From: Mycobacterium sp. IS-3022 | Lineage (GTDB): Bacteria; Actinomycetota; Actinomycetes; Mycobacteriales; Mycobacteriaceae | Length of the DNA: 64,000 nucleotides | Assembly (NCBI RefSeq): GCF_001500065.1 | Contig: NZ_LQIN01000050.1 | Coordinates: 1 to 64,000, forward strand | Direction: 5' to 3' | Shown: piece after piece, positions 32,403-41,418 of the stretch | Numbering within the stretch: the first letter of the stretch is position 1 | How the letters are laid out: every line of letters begins with the position of its first letter | Made by a program: the position numbers and the translations under genes | Notes under the pieces: model-generated | Seen by the model: only the letters and a program-made list of their open reading frames with translations | Told to the model about the DNA's origin: nothing | The model's database searches: none

Positions 32403-33608
32403 ATGACAGTCATCAGCACCGACCCTGCGGTCTATTACGACCCGTACCGGGTGGACATCGTGGCCGACCCGTATCCCACGTACGCGCGACTGCGGGAGGA
32501 AGCGCCGCTCTATTACAACGAGCAATACGACTTCTGGGCGCTGTCACGGCACGCGGACGTCGAGCGGGCGTTGCTCGACTGGCAGACCTTCTCCAACAGC
32601 CGGGGCGACATCCTCGAACTCATCCAGTCGGAGTTCGACATGCCCAAAGGCGTGATGATGATGGAGGATCCGCCGGTCCACACGATGCTGCGCGGCCTCA
32701 TGTCGCGGGTGTTCACCCCGCGGCGGATGGCCGAAATCGAGGACCAGATCCGGCGATACTGCGTCAACTGCCTGAACCCGCTGGTGGGTGCCGACCGCTT
32801 CGACATCATCGCCGAGCTGGCGTCGATGATGCCCATGCGTGTCATCGGGATGCTGCTCGGCATTCCCGAGTCGGAGCAGGTGTCGGTACGCGATGCCAAC
32901 GACGCCAGCCTGCGCACCAAGCCCGGTTCGCCCATGAAGGTGGTGCGGGCCGACAAGATCGCCGACGGCAGCATCTACGCCGACTACGTCGACTGGCGGG
33001 CCAAGAACCCCTCCGACGATTTGATGACCGCGCTTCTCAACGTCGAGTTCACCGATGAGAACGGTGTGACGCGCAAGCTCACCCGCAGGGAGGTCCTGCA
33101 CTACACCCAGGTGGTCGCGGGCGCGGGCAACGAGACCACCGGGCGGCTCATCGGCTGGCTCGCGAAGGTACTCGCCGAGCATCCCGATCAGCGTCGGGAA
33201 GTGGTGCAGGACCGGTCACTGCTCCCACGCGTGGTCGACGAAACACTGCGGTTCGAGCCGACCGGTCACAATGTCGCACGTTTGGTGACAAGGGATTTCG
33301 AGGCTCACGGACGCGTCGTGCCTGCGGGCAGCGCGATACTTCTCATGTTCGGGTCGGCCAACCGTGATCCACGCCGCTACGACCGCCCGGACGTCTTCGA
33401 CATCCACCGCGACAACATCAGCCACATCACCTTCGGCAAGGGCGTGCACTACTGCCTGGGTGCCAACCTCGCCCGCCTGGAGGGACGCGTCGCACTCGAT
33501 GAGTTGCTCAACCGCTGGCCCGAGTGGGACATCGACCACGGCACGGCCGAACTCGCGCCGACGTCCACGGTTCGCGGCTGGGAGCGACTGGAGGTGGTGC
33601 TGCCGTGA
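32403..33608 (+). CDS. Cytochrome P450
   Basis: A 401-aa bacterial P450. It has the I-helix oxygen-activation motif AGAGNETT, the K-helix ETLR (VDETLRFEP) and the heme-binding loop FGKGVHYCLG with the ligand Cys351. No membrane anchor, so it is a soluble class I enzyme that needs a ferredoxin and reductase; neither lies beside it. It is co-transcribed with the mycofactocin SDR, which suggests hydroxylation followed by alcohol oxidation of the same compound. The CYP family cannot be assigned by eye. Confidence 0.93.
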   Translation: MTVISTDPAVYYDPYRVDIVADPYPTYARLREEAPLYYNEQYDFWALSRHADVERALLDWQTFSNSRGDILELIQSEFDMPKGVMMMEDPPVHTMLRGLMSRVFTPRRMAEIEDQIRRYCVNCLNPLVGADRFDIIAELASMMPMRVIGMLLGIPESEQVSVRDANDASLRTKPGSPMKVVRADKIADGSIYADYVDWRAKNPSDDLMTALLNVEFTDENGVTRKLTRREVLHYTQVVAGAGNETTGRLIGWLAKVLAEHPDQRREVVQDRSLLPRVVDETLRFEPTGHNVARLVTRDFEAHGRVVPAGSAILLMFGSANRDPRRYDRPDVFDIHRDNISHITFGKGVHYCLGANLARLEGRVALDELLNRWPEWDIDHGTAELAPTSTVRGWERLEVVLP

Positions 33609-33658
33609 AGGTCGGTCCCGGCGGTTTGGAACGACGCGGTTCGGGGCAAGCTCGACGC

Positions 33659-33895
33659 ATGAACACGATCACCCGGCGTTCGATGGTCATGACAGCCGTT
33701 GCTGCCCCTTTCGCGGCTTTGTCGCTCGTGATGCCGGCGTCGGCTTCGGCGCAACCACTCAACTGCCCGAACGGGTGGTGGGATCCCGTCGCGAATACGT
33801 GTCGAGGACCGGTGGCGACGGCACCGCTGGCATGCCCACCCGGAGAATACTGGAATCCGATCACGAACGTCTGCCGCCCGCTCGGCCAGTACTAG
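33659..33895 (+). CDS. Small secreted Cys-repeat protein
   Basis: A 78-aa precursor. The N terminus has a twin-arginine-like signal (TITRRSMVMTAVAAPF...) ending near SASA (about 31). The ~45-aa mature part is built of two similar units, CPNGWWDPVANTCR and CPPGEYWNPITNVCR, each with two cysteines that could form a disulfide. No family known to me. The gene lies between a P450 and a Rieske oxygenase, an odd place for an exported protein. The start ATG 33659 was chosen for its signal peptide. Confidence 0.65.
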   Translation: MNTITRRSMVMTAVAAPFAALSLVMPASASAQPLNCPNGWWDPVANTCRGPVATAPLACPPGEYWNPITNVCRPLGQY

Positions 33896-33928
33896 CGGCC
33901 GGTCCGAACTGGCCGGGCGGAGCGCTTG

Positions 33929-33955
33929 GCTTACTTGCTATTTTTGCTATTTTAG
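33929..33955. promoter_or_regulatory. 9-bp tandem-repeat element, site A
   Basis: Adjoining 9-mers: GCTTACTTG (33929-33937), CTATTTTTG (33938-33946) and CTATTTTAG (33947-33955). The last ends 4 bp before the Rieske gene's GTG at 33960. If TATTTT (33948-33953) is a -10 box, the transcript would begin at the start codon. Related elements occur at four other island promoters. Confidence 0.6.
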
Positions 33956-33959
33956 ATCG

Positions 33960-35333
33960 GTGACGCCTCGATCGGGGCCTGTGGACTGGACGCCGCTCCC
34001 GGTGCCCTGGGCGGTACAGACTGTCGACCGGATTCCCAAGCAGCGGTACTACGATCCGCAGTTCTACGCACTCGAGGCCGAGATGTTCTGGCCCCGTGTG
34101 TGGCAGATGGCATGCCGGTTGGAGGAAATTCCCACGCCGGGGGACTTCGTCGAGTACGAAATTCTCGACCAGTCGGTCATCGTGGTCAGGGTCGACGCCG
34201 GTACCGTCCGCGCGTACCACAACTCCTGCCGTCATCGCGGCATGAAACTCGTCGAGGGCCACGGTTCGCGGCGCACCTTCGTCTGTCCCTTCCACGGCTG
34301 GTGCTGGAGCCTCGACGGCGCCAGCACCTTCGTTCTTCGCTCCGAGGAGTTCAGCGAAAACAACCTGTGCGCAGGCGATCTCGCACTCGTTCCGGTCCGG
34401 TGCGAGTCGTGGGGCGGGTGTGCATGGATCAACCTCGACGACAACGCCCCGCCGCTGCGGGACTGCATCGAGCCCTTCGCGTCACGGCACGACGAGTGGA
34501 ACGTCGCTGCGCTGCATACCGAGTGGTGGAAGTCGTGCCTGCTGCCGGTGAATTGGAAGCTGGCAACCGCGGCGTTCATGGAGGGCTACCACGTTCCGCA
34601 GACCCATCCGCAACTGCTGCCGTCGTCGTTTCACCCCGACTCCGAGTCGGTCCATCCGGTCGTGCAGGCGAGCCTGTATTTCATGCGCGCACTGGGCTCC
34701 GGTATGGGCGGCATGACGCACGAGAACGACCTACGCGTCGCCGAGGGATTGCAGGACATTCCGCTGCCCGCCGATCCGGCTGAGGCGCTGGCCGCGTGGC
34801 GCAGCGCGGTCAACGACGGCGTCACCCGCTGGCACCGGGCACGCGGTTGCGACTTCCCGGACCTCAACGATCTCGACCGGCGCGGTGTCATCGACCCGAT
34901 CGGGTTCTGTTTCCCCCACTACTTCCTACTGCCGCAGTACAGCAGCGCGTCGTCGTACCGGATCCGCCCCCTGGGGCCGGAGGAGACGCTGTTCGAGATC
35001 TGGTCGCTCACCCGGTATCCGAACGACCGGTCGCCGGGCAGGCCGGCGCCGCCCGAGCCGTTGCCGCCTGACGACCCCAGCTGGCCGACCATTCCCGGAC
35101 AGGACTTCTCGAACTTGCCGCGTCAACAAAAAGGGTTGCACGCCAGTGGCTTCGAGTACATGCGCCTGTCGGACCGGATCGAGGGGCTGATCTCCAACTT
35201 CGAGCGCGTCATCGACGGGTTCCTCGCCGGCCTGCCCACCGACCGGCTGGTGCCAGCAATTCAGAAGACCAACACCACGATCGACGTGCCGGTCGCCGAT
35301 CTCGGGCTCAGCGATCGCGTTCCGGCATGGTGA
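33960..35333 (+). CDS. Rieske aromatic-ring-hydroxylating oxygenase, large subunit
   Basis: A 457-aa Rieske non-heme iron oxygenase alpha subunit. The [2Fe-2S] ligands are C90-x-H92 and C109-x2-H112 (CRHRG, CPFHGW). The mononuclear iron ligands include H211 and H216 in FMEGYHVPQTH. No small (beta) subunit gene is adjacent, so it is probably an alpha-only enzyme, and its reductase is not local. The gene has almost no leader after the 9-bp repeat element. It overlaps the KstD-like flavoprotein by 7 bp, so both should act on the same ring system. Confidence 0.9.
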   Translation: MTPRSGPVDWTPLPVPWAVQTVDRIPKQRYYDPQFYALEAEMFWPRVWQMACRLEEIPTPGDFVEYEILDQSVIVVRVDAGTVRAYHNSCRHRGMKLVEGHGSRRTFVCPFHGWCWSLDGASTFVLRSEEFSENNLCAGDLALVPVRCESWGGCAWINLDDNAPPLRDCIEPFASRHDEWNVAALHTEWWKSCLLPVNWKLATAAFMEGYHVPQTHPQLLPSSFHPDSESVHPVVQASLYFMRALGSGMGGMTHENDLRVAEGLQDIPLPADPAEALAAWRSAVNDGVTRWHRARGCDFPDLNDLDRRGVIDPIGFCFPHYFLLPQYSSASSYRIRPLGPEETLFEIWSLTRYPNDRSPGRPAPPEPLPPDDPSWPTIPGQDFSNLPRQQKGLHASGFEYMRLSDRIEGLISNFERVIDGFLAGLPTDRLVPAIQKTNTTIDVPVADLGLSDRVPAW

Positions 35334-36988
35334 GGTGGGACAAGTCCGTCGACCTGCTCATCGTGGGCAGCGGCGGTGGCGGAATGGTGGCGGCGCTGAC
35401 CGCGCTCGACGCGGGCATCGAGCCACTGGTCGTCGAGAAGCAGGGCCTTGTCGGCGGCTCGACGGGCCTGTCGGGCGGCATCGTGTGGCTGCCGAACAAC
35501 CCGTTGATGCGCGCCGACGGCACCCTCGACTCACACGAGGACGGCCTGGCGTATCTGGCCGACGTCGTCGGCGACATCGGGCAGCCCTCGTCCCCCGAAC
35601 GCCGCGAGATGTTCCTGACCGCCGGCTACGAGATGATCGGCTTCCTGGTCCGCAAGGGCGTACGACTCGTGCGGTGCGCAGGCTGGAGCGACTACTACCC
35701 GAATCACAAGGGCGGCAACGCAGCTGGACGCGCAGTGGAAGGTGCGCCGTTCAACGCCGCCACCCTCGGGGAGTGGCACGACAAGGTGCAGCCGCCGCTC
35801 GCGCGGAACTACGGGTTCGTGGTCAAGACCAACGAACTGCGGGCGGTGCAGTACTTCAACCGCTCGCCGCGGGCGTTCGCCACGGCCGCGCGGGTGTTCG
35901 CCCGGACGATGGCCGCCCGGTTGCGGCGACGCGACATCCTCACCAACGGGTCGTCGTTGATCGGCCAGATGCTCGAGATCATGATCCGTCTCGGCGACGG
36001 TGACCCTGCGCTGTGGCTCAACACCGCGATGGATGACCTCGTCGTCGAGGACGGCCGCGTCGTCGGCGCCCGCGTGACCCGCGACGGGGTGACCGTGAAC
36101 GTCGAGGCGCGCAGGGGAGTGTTGTTGGCGGCGGGCGGATTCGGCCACAACGCCGACATGCGCCGCCGCTACAGCGGCAACCAGCCCAACGACGGTTCGT
36201 GGTCCATCGCCAATGCCGGCGATACCGGCGAGGTGTTGCAGGCCGCGATGCGCCTGAGCGCGAAAACCGACCTGCTCGACGAGGCCTGGTGGCTGCCGAT
36301 GGTGTTCATCGCCGACCCCGCCGCCGCATCGCTCGGTGTCGCCAGGCAGCGGCCCGGTGCCATCTACGTCGATTCGACCGGAAGGCGGTTCTGCAACGAG
36401 TCGAATTCCTACGTGGAGGTCGGCAAGGCGATGTATGCGAACAAGGCGGTGCCTTGTTGGCAGGTCTTCGACGAAGGTTACGTCAGTAGATACGTCTCGG
36501 GCGCCAACCCGTTCCGAAAGCGCACCCTGCCCGCGGCGTTGATGCAGCAGGGCGTCATCAAGCGGGCCGACACAATCAGTGGGCTGGCCCGCGAAATCGG
36601 CGTTGCCCCTGGAGAACTGGAGGCCACGATCGCCCGGTTCAACCGGTTCGCCGTTAAGGGCCTCGACCCGGACTTCGGCCGCGGCCAGTCGGCCTACAAC
36701 GACTGCCTCGGCGATCCCGGCTTTCGGCCCAACGCCGCGCTTGGCCCCCTTCACCGCGCCCCGTACTACGCCACCCGGGTCTTTCCGGCCGACGTCGGCA
36801 CGTGTGGCGGCGTGATCACCAACGAGTATGCCCAGGTTCTCGATGAGCACGACCGCATCATCGAGGGGTTGTACGCCACCGGCAACACGACCGCCACGGT
36901 GATGGGCCGCACGTATCCCGGCGCGGGCGCCAGCATTGCGAACTCGATGGTGTTCGGCTACGTCGCCGCCAAGCACGCCGCGGGCTGA
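35327..36988 (+). CDS. KstD-like FAD-dependent dehydrogenase
   Basis: A 553-aa flavoprotein of the FAD-binding_2 family. The dinucleotide loop GSGGGG is at 14-19, followed by EKQGLVGGSTGLSGG. The C-terminal signature VMGRTYPGAGASIANSM matches 3-ketosteroid delta1-dehydrogenase: Y530 and G534 keep the Tyr-x3-Gly spacing that binds the 3-keto group. It therefore probably introduces a ring double bond next to a ketone. Without the other canonical ring-degradation genes nearby, a steroid substrate is not proven; cyclic terpenoid ketones are an alternative. It overlaps the Rieske gene and ends directly against the convergent crotonase gene with no spacer. Confidence 0.82.
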   Translation: MVRWDKSVDLLIVGSGGGGMVAALTALDAGIEPLVVEKQGLVGGSTGLSGGIVWLPNNPLMRADGTLDSHEDGLAYLADVVGDIGQPSSPERREMFLTAGYEMIGFLVRKGVRLVRCAGWSDYYPNHKGGNAAGRAVEGAPFNAATLGEWHDKVQPPLARNYGFVVKTNELRAVQYFNRSPRAFATAARVFARTMAARLRRRDILTNGSSLIGQMLEIMIRLGDGDPALWLNTAMDDLVVEDGRVVGARVTRDGVTVNVEARRGVLLAAGGFGHNADMRRRYSGNQPNDGSWSIANAGDTGEVLQAAMRLSAKTDLLDEAWWLPMVFIADPAAASLGVARQRPGAIYVDSTGRRFCNESNSYVEVGKAMYANKAVPCWQVFDEGYVSRYVSGANPFRKRTLPAALMQQGVIKRADTISGLAREIGVAPGELEATIARFNRFAVKGLDPDFGRGQSAYNDCLGDPGFRPNAALGPLHRAPYYATRVFPADVGTCGGVITNEYAQVLDEHDRIIEGLYATGNTTATVMGRTYPGAGASIANSMVFGYVAAKHAAG

Positions 36989-37825
36989 TCAATCTTTGTC
37001 GGAGTTCTGGGTGAAAGCCCTTGGGGTGCGGCCGGACTCGATCAGCTGAGCACGGCGTTCCTGGACATCGCTGGCGGCGCCGACCATGTTCGTCAAGATG
37101 TGGCTCACCTGAAGGTGCACCCGCATACCCATCAGCTCGTAGGCACGCTTGACATTGTTCTTCACCGCCATCAGCGTGGTGAGCGGAATTCGCCCGATCC
37201 TGCGAGCCATTTCCTCGACGGCGTTTTCGAGGTCGTCGCGCGGTACCACCTTGTTGAGGAGTCCCCACTCGAGCGCCTCCTGGGCCGACAGCGTCGGCGC
37301 CAGCAGCAGCCAGTCCATCGTGCGGTGCCAGTTCATCAGCAGCCACGGTTCGATCATGGTGTGCCCGCCCGGTTCGCCCAGGCTCTGCGCCAACGGCATC
37401 TGGAAGTACGCATCGTCGGAGGCGACACAGAAGTCGGTCAGCAAGCCGAGATAGATGCCGCCGCCCATGCAGTAGCCGTGAATCTGCGAGATCGTGGGCT
37501 TCGGGAACTCCCACAGGTACAGCGTCGGCCACAGGAACAGGTCCGCGGTGCCCTTGTAGAGATCTTCGAACGTCTCGCCGAAGTCGGGGTAAGGGTTTTC
37601 GTCGGGGCCCCACCGCGCGACGTGTCCGCCGCAGAAACCCTTGCCGTTGGCTTTGAGGATGACGACTTTGATGTCCCTGTCCCGATCGGCCTCCCGCAGG
37701 CACTGGTCGACCTCCTGAACCAGGCTGGCGTCCTTGGTGTTGGCTTTATCGGGCCGGTTCAGGATGATGCGCGCGATCGGCGGTTCGCGCTCGTAGATCA
37801 CCGATGCGAGCGTGCGCTGTTCCAT
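36989..37825 (-). CDS. Crotonase-fold protein lacking the hydratase glutamates
   Basis: A 278-aa enoyl-CoA hydratase/isomerase-family protein. The oxyanion region ILKANGKGFCGGHV and the GYCMGGG turn are present. The two catalytic Glu of true hydratases are absent: GGGIYLG replaces GGG-x-E, and FQMPLAQSLG replaces the F-x-x-PE segment. Another crotonase chemistry, for instance C-C hydrolysis like EchA20, is possible. The C terminus shares YELMGMRVH with the crotonase at 44846-45709, so both belong to one subfamily. It is the last gene of the minus-strand operon that starts with the acyl-CoA dehydrogenases. Confidence 0.83.
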   Translation of the reverse strand: MEQRTLASVIYEREPPIARIILNRPDKANTKDASLVQEVDQCLREADRDRDIKVVILKANGKGFCGGHVARWGPDENPYPDFGETFEDLYKGTADLFLWPTLYLWEFPKPTISQIHGYCMGGGIYLGLLTDFCVASDDAYFQMPLAQSLGEPGGHTMIEPWLLMNWHRTMDWLLLAPTLSAQEALEWGLLNKVVPRDDLENAVEEMARRIGRIPLTTLMAVKNNVKRAYELMGMRVHLQVSHILTNMVGAASDVQERRAQLIESGRTPRAFTQNSDKD

Positions 37826-37834
37826 CGTCGTCTC

Positions 37835-39055
37835 CTAGAGAATCGCGCCACTGTCCTTGGCCGCCGTGATGTCTTCCCAGTCGAGATCGAGCTCCAGCAG
37901 GATCTCCTCGGTGTGCTGGCCGTGCTCGGGGGCCCGCGCGGACGCGGGCGGTGTCTCGTTGAATTGCACTGGCGCGGCGACGATCTGATAGTCGTTGCCG
38001 TGGTCGTCGACATTGGTGACGACGTATCCGTTGGGCCGGACCTGCGGGTCGTTGAGCGTTTCCTTCGGCGTCGCGAGCGCCGCCCAGACGCCGGGCTCGT
38101 CGGCGAGCGCCTCCTTCCAGTGTCCGAGGTCTTCGGCGGCGATGCGGTCACCGACAAGCTTGCACGCCAGTTCCGCGTTGGCGATCAGGTTGCTCGAGGG
38201 CACGAATCGCTCATCGGTCGCCAGTTCGGGCAGCCCTATTCGGCCGCAGAAGCCGGCCCAGTAGCGGTCCGGTTGGAGGAAGACCAGTTGGATCCACCGC
38301 TCGTCCCGGGTCTTGTAGCGGTTGACCAACGGGTTGATTGCCAATCCCGGTGGCGCACCGGGGATGCCGTCGATGCCGAACAGGTCGGCCACCGAGATCG
38401 ACGGCGCGATCGTCCACATCGCCTGCGCCAGAAGCGAAGAGTCGACGATCGACGGCTCGCCCGTGCGTTCGCGGTGAAACAGCGCGGCGCAGACGCCGCC
38501 GGCCAGCGTGATGCCGCCCTGCAGGTCGCCGAAGCCGGGCCCCTGCACCGCGGGCGTCTCGGTGCCGAACGGCGTCATCGTGTACGACACGCCACCCCGC
38601 GACAGGTAGGTCGCGGCGTCGAAGCCGCCCTTGTTGCGGTCGGGACCACGGACTCCCGTACCCGTGCCGCGGGCGATGATGATGTTCGGGTTGAACGACC
38701 GGATGTCCTCGACGGTCAGCCGCGCCCGTTCCAGTGGGCCGGGCAGCCAGTTCGTCAGGAACACATCGGCCGTCGCGAGCAGCCGGCCGAAATACTCGCG
38801 TCCGGTGTCGGACTTGAGGTCGAGGGCGATGCTGCGCTTGCCGCGGTTGCCGATCTCGAGGATGAAGTCGACCTTGGCACGGGCGGCGTCCCTGGTGAAC
38901 CCGCCGATCACCAGGGCCCGGCCCGGATCGCCGGCCTTGACGTCTTCGACCTTGATGACGTCGGCGCCCCAATCGGCAAGCGCGGCACCGGCCGACGGCA
39001 CATACGTCCAGGACGCCAGTTCGACCACGCGAACGCCGTCGAGTACTTCGGTCAT
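37835..39055 (-). CDS. CaiB/BaiF-family CoA transferase
   Basis: A 406-aa family III CoA transferase. The N-terminal LDGVRVVELASWTYVPSAG and DVIKVEDVKAGDPGR are standard, and the nucleophile is D205 in PSIVDSSLL. It would move CoA between carboxylic acids, loading or exchanging CoA on pathway acids. The ATG at 39055 overlaps the stop of the acyl-CoA dehydrogenase gene (ATGA); longer in-frame readings run into that gene. The crotonase gene follows after 9 bp. Confidence 0.9.
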   Translation of the reverse strand: MTEVLDGVRVVELASWTYVPSAGAALADWGADVIKVEDVKAGDPGRALVIGGFTRDAARAKVDFILEIGNRGKRSIALDLKSDTGREYFGRLLATADVFLTNWLPGPLERARLTVEDIRSFNPNIIIARGTGTGVRGPDRNKGGFDAATYLSRGGVSYTMTPFGTETPAVQGPGFGDLQGGITLAGGVCAALFHRERTGEPSIVDSSLLAQAMWTIAPSISVADLFGIDGIPGAPPGLAINPLVNRYKTRDERWIQLVFLQPDRYWAGFCGRIGLPELATDERFVPSSNLIANAELACKLVGDRIAAEDLGHWKEALADEPGVWAALATPKETLNDPQVRPNGYVVTNVDDHGNDYQIVAAPVQFNETPPASARAPEHGQHTEEILLELDLDWEDITAAKDSGAIL

Positions 39056-40155
39056 AGCGCGTCTCCTGTTCCGCGGCGGCCGGTGACCGACGAGATCAGT
39101 CGACGGCCCACCTCCTCGAGGTAGCGGCCGGCGCCGCCGGCCATGGCGGCGAAGCTCAGCAACCGTTTCAGGTACAGATGCGCGTCGTGTTCCCAGGTGA
39201 ACCCGATGCCGCCGAACACTTGGACCGCGGTGTCGCCGACGGTGACCAATCGCGCCGCAAAGCCTTTTGCGCGAATGGCGGCCAGATGCCGTTCGGCGGC
39301 CCCCGCAGCGTCGGCGGCCCACAGCGCGTGCAGGACCCCGCTGCGCGCGAGTTCCACGGTCTCGTACATGTCGGCGCACAGGTGCTGGACCGCCTGGAAG
39401 CTGCCGATCGGTTTGTCGAATTGCGTGCGCACCTTCGCGTAGTCGACGGCCATGTTGGAGATGGCGCACGCGGCGCCGACCGCGTCGGCGGCGGAGGCGA
39501 TCAGGACGTCGTCGAGCACGGCGAGAACCGCGTCGTGAGGTGCGTCGGCCAGCCGCTGGGCGGGGGTCTCGTCGAAGGTGACGTCGAACAGCTTCCGCGT
39601 TGGGTCGACGTGGCCACGAGGCGTGCGTACCACGGTGTCGGCGGTTGCGTCGGCCACGAAAAGCGCTGCGCCGTGGTCTTCTTCGGCCACCACGAGCAGC
39701 CGGTCGGCCGCGGCGGCGTCGGGCACCGCCTCCGCTACGCCGCGCAACGTCGTCCCGTTGATCGCGTGCGGGCGCGGACCTCGTAGGGCTGCGACCGTCG
39801 CGATCGAACCGTTGGCCACGGCCTGCAGCAGGTCGGCGGGGTCGGCGCCGACGCGGAGCAAGGCGCGCGGCGCCGCGACCGCCGACGACAGCCACGGTCC
39901 CGGGTTCACCGCCGCCCCGAGCTGCTCCGCGACGAGGCCCGCCTCGACCAGCGTCGCGCCCGCGCCGCCGTGCTCCTGCGGCACGAGCAGACCAGTGACA
40001 CCGAGGTCGACCAGTCCTGTCCACACCGCATCCGTCGTCCCGGTCGGGTCGTCGAGCATCGGCCGCACATGCGTTGCGATGGCGGCCTTCTCAGTCAGGT
40101 ATCGGCGCACGGTGTCCTGAAGGCTGAGCTGCTCGTCGGTGAGTTCCAGGTTCAT
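39052..40155 (-). CDS. Acyl-CoA dehydrogenase subunit
   Basis: A 367-aa acyl-CoA dehydrogenase-family flavoprotein. The FAD/C-terminal domain is recognisable from KVRTQFDKPIGSFQAVQH and from VQVFGGIGFTWEHDAHLYLKR. The middle is Ala-rich and shortened. It is encoded directly after a second dehydrogenase in the same operon (16 bp apart). In mycobacterial steroid side-chain oxidation such neighbours form alpha2beta2 heteromers, and the same is inferred here. It overlaps the CaiB gene by 4 bp. Confidence 0.88.
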   Translation of the reverse strand: MNLELTDEQLSLQDTVRRYLTEKAAIATHVRPMLDDPTGTTDAVWTGLVDLGVTGLLVPQEHGGAGATLVEAGLVAEQLGAAVNPGPWLSSAVAAPRALLRVGADPADLLQAVANGSIATVAALRGPRPHAINGTTLRGVAEAVPDAAAADRLLVVAEEDHGAALFVADATADTVVRTPRGHVDPTRKLFDVTFDETPAQRLADAPHDAVLAVLDDVLIASAADAVGAACAISNMAVDYAKVRTQFDKPIGSFQAVQHLCADMYETVELARSGVLHALWAADAAGAAERHLAAIRAKGFAARLVTVGDTAVQVFGGIGFTWEHDAHLYLKRLLSFAAMAGGAGRYLEEVGRRLISSVTGRRGTGDAL

Positions 40156-40171
40156 CCGGGTGCTCCGTTCA

Positions 40172-41326
40172 TCACCGGGGCAACCCCAACACGCGCGTGG
40201 CGATGATGCCCTTGTTGATCTGCGTGGTTCCGCCCGCGATCGTCAGCGAGCGCGACGCCAACCGCTGATCGGTCCACCGATCGTCGGCGCACCGCGATCC
40301 GAGCAGCTCGAACGCCAGCTCGGCCAGTTCCTGACCGGCTTCGGCCCACACACTCTTGGCGAGGCTGGCAGTACTCAGCCCCTCACCGCCGTGCAGCGAG
40401 GCCGAAATCACGCGCTTGCAGAGTATCTCGAGGTAGTCGATGCGCACCGACAGCTCACCGAGGCGTCGCAATACCCATGGATCGTCGAGCACGGGACGAC
40501 CGTCGGACGTCTCGCCGGCCAGGTCGGTCACGAGGTCCCGGAGCTGCATCTGGAGTTGGGCATACAGGCGGGCCGCGCCGGCCCGTTCGTGGCTCAGTGT
40601 GGTGGTCGCCACCGCCCACCCGCCGTTCAGGGCGCCGAGAAGGGCCTCAGCGGGTACGCGGACATCGTGGAAGAACACTTCGGCGAAGTCGGATGCCCCG
40701 TTGAGGGTGACGAGCGGGCGTGCCTCGATCCCCGCGAGTGTCATGTCGACGATCAGGCACGAGATGCCCCTGTGCTTGGGCGCGTCGGGATCGGTGCGGA
40801 CATACAACTGACACCAGTCGGCGCGGTGGCCCAATGACGTCCAGATCTTCTGGCCGTTGACCACGAAGTGCTCGCCCTCGCGCACCGCGCGGGTGCGCAG
40901 TGAGGCGAGGTCCGATCCGGCCTCCGGCTCCGACATGCCCTGACACCAGATGTCGTCGGCGCGGACCATGCGGGGGAGCAGATCGCGCTTCTGCCTTTCG
41001 CTGCCGTACTGCATGATCGCCGGCGCGATGTTGTTCATTCCGATCACGTTGAGCGGCACCGGTGCTCGCGCACGGACCGTCTCCTCCGCGTAGACCAACT
41101 GCTCGAGCACCGTGGCGCCGCGCCCGCCGTACTCGACCGGCCACGACACCGCCCCCCAACCCGCATCCGCGACGGTCGCGTCCCACCCGCGCAGGACGTC
41201 GAATGCCGAGCCGTCGCGGGCGCGTCGACGGTGGGCGGCCACCACCTCGTCGGTGAGGTTCGCGGCCAGCCACGTCCGCAATTCCTTGCGGAACTGCTCC
41301 ACGTCGGGAGGGTAGGAGAAGTCCAC
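40172..41326 (-). CDS. Acyl-CoA dehydrogenase
   Basis: A 384-aa acyl-CoA dehydrogenase. It has WCQGMSEPEAGSDLASLRT (flavin and substrate loop), GQKIWTSLGHRADW and the C-terminal TIAGGTTQINKGIIA. In that last motif a Gly stands where medium-chain enzymes have the catalytic Glu, so the base must come from elsewhere, for example helix G (LSHERAGAA), or from the partner subunit. It is the first gene of a minus-strand operon (acyl-CoA dehydrogenase, acyl-CoA dehydrogenase, CaiB, crotonase). It diverges from the SDR operon across a 92-bp gap that holds repeat site B. Confidence 0.9.
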   Translation of the reverse strand: MDFSYPPDVEQFRKELRTWLAANLTDEVVAAHRRRARDGSAFDVLRGWDATVADAGWGAVSWPVEYGGRGATVLEQLVYAEETVRARAPVPLNVIGMNNIAPAIMQYGSERQKRDLLPRMVRADDIWCQGMSEPEAGSDLASLRTRAVREGEHFVVNGQKIWTSLGHRADWCQLYVRTDPDAPKHRGISCLIVDMTLAGIEARPLVTLNGASDFAEVFFHDVRVPAEALLGALNGGWAVATTTLSHERAGAARLYAQLQMQLRDLVTDLAGETSDGRPVLDDPWVLRRLGELSVRIDYLEILCKRVISASLHGGEGLSTASLAKSVWAEAGQELAELAFELLGSRCADDRWTDQRLASRSLTIAGGTTQINKGIIATRVLGLPR

Positions 41327-41348
41327 GGCGTCCTGTCGCGTCAGACAG

Positions 41349-41384
41349 CTGTTTTATCTATTTTTATGAGTATAGCTAGTCAAG
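41349..41384. promoter_or_regulatory. 9-bp tandem-repeat element, site B
   Basis: 9-bp units CTGTTTTAT (41349-41357), CTATTTTTA (41358-41366), TGAGTATAG (41367-41375) and CTAGTCAAG (41376-41384). It lies in the 92-bp gap between the divergent acyl-CoA dehydrogenase and SDR genes. The ending CTAGTCAAG parallels CTAGGTCAAG at sites C and D. Confidence 0.6.
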
Positions 41385-41418
41385 GGCTTACAGTTGGCGT
41401 GAACCGAGGGAGGCCACA

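Noticed and set aside
37100..39124. A 674-codon plus-strand frame opposite the crotonase and CaiB genes
   Set aside because: Antisense to genes with catalytic motifs and operon overlaps; the translation has shadow-frame composition.
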